NCBI GenBank assembly: GCA_012512995.1
Contig: JAAZDA010000082.1
Location: forward strand, 1 to 9,905
Source: Clostridiales bacterium
GTDB taxonomy: Bacteria; Bacillota; Clostridia; Lachnospirales; Lachnospiraceae
Length of the DNA: 9,905 bases
Reading direction: 5' to 3'
Shown: piece after piece, positions 6,849-9,905 of the stretch
Numbering within the stretch: the first letter of the stretch is position 1
Layout: the number at the start of each line of letters is the position of its first letter
Translations under genes and position numbers: made by a program
The notes under the pieces: generated by a model
Seen by the model: the letters and a program-made list of their open reading frames with translations, nothing else
What the model was told of the DNA's origin: nothing
Databases searched by the model: none

Positions 6849-6892
6849 ATAAAGCCGGGATTTTCTGAAAAACACCACATAAAACGAGGAGT

Positions 6893-6918
6893 GCCCAGGT
6901 ACCTTTCGGCACCCGGGC
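6893..6918 (+). terminator. Imperfect GC-rich hairpin, possible terminator after the alarmone synthetase
   Basis: GCCCAGGTACC (6893-6903) pairs with GGCACCCGGGC (6908-6918) at nine of eleven positions around a TTTC loop. It is followed by TATTATG rather than a clean U-run, so termination strength is uncertain. Its place 45 nt after the stop codon and ahead of a new promoter fits an operon boundary. Confidence 0.45.
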
Positions 6919-7077
6919 TATTATGAAAAATTATCTTTATCTCTTAGGTTTTTACATATTTAGAATAGCAATAATATGTGAATAAAGTGTGAACAAAATG
7001 TTAATCCGTGGTTAATTACCACAAAAAAAGATACAAAACATGAAAATATTAAGACATAATTACCAAAAGGTGCCTGT

Positions 7078-7106
7078 TTGTCAAATAGCGATGTCAATGC
7101 TATCAT
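7078..7106 (+). promoter_or_regulatory. Near-consensus sigma-A promoter with extended -10
   Basis: TTGTCA (7078-7083) and TATCAT (7101-7106) are separated by 17 nt, each one base from consensus. TGC directly precedes the -10, giving the extended -10 TGn. AT-rich DNA with A-tracts lies upstream and may act as an UP-like element. Transcription would start near 7113, leaving a leader of about 36 nt before the ATG at 7149. Confidence 0.75.
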
Positions 7107-7138
7107 ATTTACAATTGCTTTTGGCACACAGAGATCTT

Positions 7139-7143
7139 GGAGG
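7139..7143 (+). promoter_or_regulatory. Ribosome-binding site fixing the start at 7149
   Basis: GGAGG lies 5 nt before the ATG at 7149. An in-frame TTG at 7137 would add four residues but overlaps this site, so it is rejected as the start. Confidence 0.8.
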
Positions 7144-7148
7144 ATTTC

Positions 7149-7859
7149 ATGAGTACCGATAAATATCTGGATATGGATACAGAAAACGCTGATGAAATGA
7201 TACGTGCTAACGGAGAGGCAGAAGCCGCCGAACAGGAAAGGCTGCGCCGCGATGTGAGTTATTATCAGGAAATGCTCGGCGAGATGAAGGAGCTGTATCT
7301 GAAAAATAATGAACTGATAAGTCAGATGCAGGGACTCTGTGACAAGTACAGGAATAATTCAGGGAAGACCGGAACGGAGACAACATCGCCACCGACTGTT
7401 CATAACAATATTTTGGAACACACTGATGCAGAAGATAATAAAGGAGTCGATGCAATGAGCGACAATGCAGAAAATAAAGAGAATGAAGAGAATATGATCG
7501 CGGCGGTAAGCGCTTCGCAGAAGGCTCTTGAAGAACTTATTCACAGCTCTGACGAGCAGATACACAAAGACAACGTGAGGGTATATCGCAATGTTCAGGC
7601 TTCCATGATAGAGGAGCTTGAAAAGCAGACAAAGACACTGGAGACCTCTCTGTATGCGCTCCGCGAGGGCCAGAGTTCACTTGAAGAGCAGTTAAATGCG
7701 GCAGCGGCAGCTAATGAGAGCGAAAAGGACAAGCCTGAGAAAGGCAGAAACACGGGGCTGGGAATCTTTACGTTCATAATAGTGTTTCTCGTGTTTGTGC
7801 TTCAGGTATCAAATGCGTTTGGCCTTACAGATATGATCATGAAAATGTTGGAACTTTGA
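7149..7859 (+). CDS. Uncharacterised coiled-coil protein with a single C-terminal membrane segment
   Basis: I do not recognise a family. The 236 residues are strongly charged and have no signal peptide. Residues about 22-67 look like a helical or coiled-coil segment (AEAAEQERLRRDVSYYQEML onward). Residues about 68-115 are polar, low-complexity and probably disordered (many Asn, Glu, Thr and Asp). Residues about 116-190 form a second heptad-like helical stretch (SQKALEELIHSSDEQIHK; MIEELEKQTKTLETSLYALR). A basic patch (EKDKPEKGR, 192-200) precedes a hydrophobic span GIFTFIIVFLVFVLQV (about 205-220), and only about 16 residues follow. This layout suggests a tail-anchored protein with its bulk in the cytoplasm. 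It is first in a three-gene unit under the 7078-7106 promoter, and the next start codon comes 2 nt after its stop. A scaffold or division/envelope-related role is possible, but nothing in the sequence shows it. Confidence 0.85.
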   Translation: MSTDKYLDMDTENADEMIRANGEAEAAEQERLRRDVSYYQEMLGEMKELYLKNNELISQMQGLCDKYRNNSGKTGTETTSPPTVHNNILEHTDAEDNKGVDAMSDNAENKENEENMIAAVSASQKALEELIHSSDEQIHKDNVRVYRNVQASMIEELEKQTKTLETSLYALREGQSSLEEQLNAAAAANESEKDKPEKGRNTGLGIFTFIIVFLVFVLQVSNAFGLTDMIMKMLEL

Positions 7860-7861
7860 AT

Positions 7862-8428
7862 ATGGCAAGACAATACTGGAAACCTGGAAATATGCTGTGT
7901 CCGGTTCCTGCGGTGCTTGTCAGCTGCAGGGATAGGGCAGGCAAAACAAATGTAATGACAGCGGCCTGGACCGGGAACCTTTGTTCCGATCCTGTCATGG
8001 TGTCGGTGTCAATAAGACCGGAACGCTATTCGTTCCATATGATCGAAGAGACAGGCGAATTTGTTTTGAACCTGACTAATCGATCTTTGTGTCGTGCAAC
8101 GGATTACTGCGGAGTGGTTTCAGGCCGTGATGAGGATAAATTCCAGAAGATGGGACTGACAGAGGCAAAATCACGGATGATAAAAGCACCCGGGATCGAG
8201 CAGAGTCCGGTGAGTCTCGAGTGCGTGGTGAAGCAAAGACTTGATCTGGGCACACACGTTTGTTTCGTTGCAGAAGTAGTGAGCGTTGATGTTGACGATA
8301 AATATCTTGATGAGGAAGGGCGCCTTGATCTTGAGAAGGCTGATCTGATAGCGTATTCTCACGGCCAGTATTATGCACTTGGTGAGAAGCTCGGCAAGTT
8401 TGGATTTTCGGTGAAGAAAACGAAATGA
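7862..8428 (+). CDS. Flavin reductase family protein (flavoredoxin-like, FMN-binding split barrel)
   Basis: The family comprises cytoplasmic FMN-binding proteins that reduce flavin or pass electrons to partner proteins. Its 188 residues include PVPAVLVSCRDRAGKTNVMT (14-33) and the central flavin-binding stretch SDPVMVSVSIRPERYSFHMI (42-61). GEFVLNLTN (65-73) and DYCGVVSGRDEDKF (81-94) follow. Near the C-terminus come the HVCFVAEVVSVDVDDKY strand (132-148) and AYSHGQYYALGEKLGKFGFS (164-183). These are the usual order and spacing of flavin reductase-like domain proteins. The ATG at 7862 follows the upstream stop by 2 nt and has only a weak site (GGAAC, 7850-7854), so translation is probably coupled; an in-frame TTG at 7856 is less likely. 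Its 3' end overlaps the M23 gene by ATGA. The physiological electron partner is unknown, and none of the neighbours is an obvious one. Confidence 0.93.
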   Translation: MARQYWKPGNMLCPVPAVLVSCRDRAGKTNVMTAAWTGNLCSDPVMVSVSIRPERYSFHMIEETGEFVLNLTNRSLCRATDYCGVVSGRDEDKFQKMGLTEAKSRMIKAPGIEQSPVSLECVVKQRLDLGTHVCFVAEVVSVDVDDKYLDEEGRLDLEKADLIAYSHGQYYALGEKLGKFGFSVKKTK

Positions 8429-9905
8429 GAAAAGTCTCCGCACACCAAAGAAAAATTCATCTCTGGGCAGTGGCAGCTTCTCTTACCGCACTTGTCGTAA
8501 GTCTTTTCTTTCTACCCAGTTATTCGTCCTTTCAAAGTACCGGCAATAATATGTACACGGTCACGCTTAACGGCGAGGTCGTCGGTACAGTGGCATCTGA
8601 GTCAGATGCAAAGTCGTATCTGATAGATGCGAGAAGGCAGCTTGCTTCTGAATATGCGCAGTCTGCGGAACAGCAGTCAGATAATGCGGAATCAGGCGGC
8701 GAGCCGAGCGTTGATTCAGAGAGCCTTTATTATGCGGAAGCACACCTTTCTGTGGAAGGACGTGAAGTCCTTTGGGGAAAAGTCGACAGTCATTCTACAG
8801 TCGTGAGCCGTATGAAAGAGGTACTTGAGTCCGGACATGAGAGCGAGAGCACTCTTCAGCGCTGCTATACCGTAAAGATAGGCAACAACATACTTCATCT
8901 GGGAACCAGGGATGATGTAGTGGAATTGCTGACAAGTGCGCTTGAACAGTATGATCCGGACAGGGAATATGTAGTAAATCTTGTGCTTGATACATCTAAA
9001 GAAATCAACGTTCTCACAACTGATGTCCTTTCAACAAAGGAACAGCAGAAGATAGAGGAGAAAGAGGCGAGTCTCCCGACAGCCGGTGTCATAGCACAGC
9101 TGACAGATATCCTGAATTCCACAGAACCTGCTGTAGGCAAGAACTTTGAAGATTATACACTGGGGCTTACGGCTATTGGTTTCAAGGAGAAGATAGAGGT
9201 AGCTGAATCATATATGCCCGGGAACGAGATCATGGATCTCGAATCAGCTAAAGAACAGATACTGCAGAGCAAGGCCAAAAAGCAGATATATGAAGTCAGA
9301 TCAGGGGACAGCCTTTCGGTGATTGCAGAGGATTACGGACTGACAGTCGATGATCTGCTGGCAATGAATCCAAACTACGAAGATGAAAATGCAACTATAA
9401 GAGTCGGCGATGAAATCACGGTCACTGTTCCTGAACCGCAGCTTTCCGTTGATTATACAATGCAGGAGTATTACGAAGAAGACTACGAAGAAGATCCGAT
9501 CTATGAAGATAATGATGAATGGTATACTACGAAGACAGAGGTAATACAGCAACCGTCTTCAGGGCACAGAAAAGTTATAGCACTCGTTGATTATGAAAAC
9601 GGAGAGAAAGAGAGCAGCGATATTGTAAAGGAAGAAGTGGTATCAGCTGCAGTGCCGATCATAATAATGAGGGGCACCAAGGTCCCGCCTACATATATCT
9701 GGCCGGTATCCGGCGGATATGTGTCTTCAGGATTCGGTGGAAGATCAGCACCTAAAGCCGGAGCCAGTACTTATCATAAAGGTATAGACATAGCTGTTTC
9801 AGTCGGAACAGCAGTTATGGCCTCAAGCGCGGGAACGGTCACATCGGCCGGCTGGCAGAGCGGATATGGATACGTTGTTTATATACAGCATTCTGATGGA
9901 CGTGA
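8425..9905 (+). CDS. M23 family metallopeptidase with LysM and G5 domains (3' end cut off by window)
   Basis: This is a secreted or membrane-anchored cell-wall hydrolase. M23 enzymes are zinc endopeptidases that cut peptide cross-links in peptidoglycan. The 493 visible residues start with a basic end and a hydrophobic signal/anchor (LWAVAASLTALVVSLFFLP, 13-31). An extracellular region of about 250 residues with no domain I can name follows. Next are a LysM domain (about 289-336, IYEVRSGDSLSVIAEDYGLT), a G5 domain (about 339-422, ending IIIMRGTKVPP) whose early part is rich in Glu, Asp and Tyr, and an M23 domain opening with YVSSGFGGR and HKGIDI. H451 and D455 are the first two zinc ligands; the later HxH motif lies beyond the window. 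The start ATG at 8425 overlaps the flavin reductase stop as ATGA, implying translational coupling. The frame stays open to the window edge. Confidence 0.95.
   Translation, partial: MRKVSAHQRKIHLWAVAASLTALVVSLFFLPSYSSFQSTGNNMYTVTLNGEVVGTVASESDAKSYLIDARRQLASEYAQSAEQQSDNAESGGEPSVDSESLYYAEAHLSVEGREVLWGKVDSHSTVVSRMKEVLESGHESESTLQRCYTVKIGNNILHLGTRDDVVELLTSALEQYDPDREYVVNLVLDTSKEINVLTTDVLSTKEQQKIEEKEASLPTAGVIAQLTDILNSTEPAVGKNFEDYTLGLTAIGFKEKIEVAESYMPGNEIMDLESAKEQILQSKAKKQIYEVRSGDSLSVIAEDYGLTVDDLLAMNPNYEDENATIRVGDEITVTVPEPQLSVDYTMQEYYEEDYEEDPIYEDNDEWYTTKTEVIQQPSSGHRKVIALVDYENGEKESSDIVKEEVVSAAVPIIIMRGTKVPPTYIWPVSGGYVSSGFGGRSAPKAGASTYHKGIDIAVSVGTAVMASSAGTVTSAGWQSGYGYVVYIQHSDGR

Larger units (their letters stand above)
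6849..7136. other. AT-rich intergenic gap of nearly 300 nt
   Basis: No credible reading frame is present. The gap holds one imperfect hairpin (6893-6918) and an AT-rich stretch with roughly helix-phased A-tracts (7023-7029, 7035-7038, 7043-7046, 7065-7068). It also has a 9-bp direct repeat, TAATTACCA, at 7013-7021 and 7057-7065, and a strong promoter (7078-7106). It separates the glmS/alarmone-synthetase unit from the coiled-coil/flavin-reductase/M23 unit. Confidence 0.7.

Noticed and set aside
1..9905. Mobile element, phage or defence system
   Set aside because: No transposase, integrase, toxin, nuclease or terminal repeats were seen; the genes are housekeeping, envelope and glycan functions in one orientation.

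Overview
The window looks like a chromosomal stretch from a Gram-positive anaerobe of the Clostridia, most likely Lachnospiraceae. The evidence is the moderate GC content, the close resemblance of the LCP protein and the rhamnosyltransferase-type GT2 to forms typical of that family (from memory, not searched), a YwaC/RelP-type small alarmone synthetase, and a LysM-G5-M23 wall hydrolase. All genes that can be supported lie on the + strand.

Region 1 (1-4207) is the end of a surface-polysaccharide cluster. It contains the tail of an unidentified gene, a polyprenyl-phosphate sugar phosphotransferase that would start the lipid-linked glycan, an LCP (LytR-CpsA-Psr) ligase with an extraordinary Asp/Tyr-rich cytoplasmic tail, and a GT2 glycosyltransferase of the rhamnosyltransferase type. 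Together they suggest a glycan built on undecaprenyl phosphate and then joined to peptidoglycan. A good promoter overlaps the LCP stop codon. It would start a transcript exactly at a strong hairpin just ahead of the GT2 gene.

Region 2 (4208-6848) holds glmS, which makes glucosamine-6-phosphate for amino-sugar and wall synthesis, and a small alarmone synthetase. Between them lies a GC-rich intergenic block made of two imperfect tandem units of about 55-57 bp. Each unit ends in an identical 24-bp hairpin-forming sequence. There is no room for a glmS ribozyme before glmS.

Region 3 (6849-9905) begins with an AT-rich intergenic gap containing one hairpin and a near-consensus extended -10 promoter. 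That promoter appears to drive a tight three-gene unit: an unrecognised coiled-coil protein with one C-terminal membrane segment, a flavin reductase (flavoredoxin-like) protein, and an M23 peptidase that runs off the window end. Their junctions are 2 nt apart and an ATGA overlap.

There is no sign of a phage, transposase, CRISPR array or defence system. The less ordinary items are the tandem hairpin repeat, the disordered LCP tail, the promoter-hairpin leader before the GT2 gene, and the orphan tail-anchored protein. None of these can be claimed as a new system from sequence alone.
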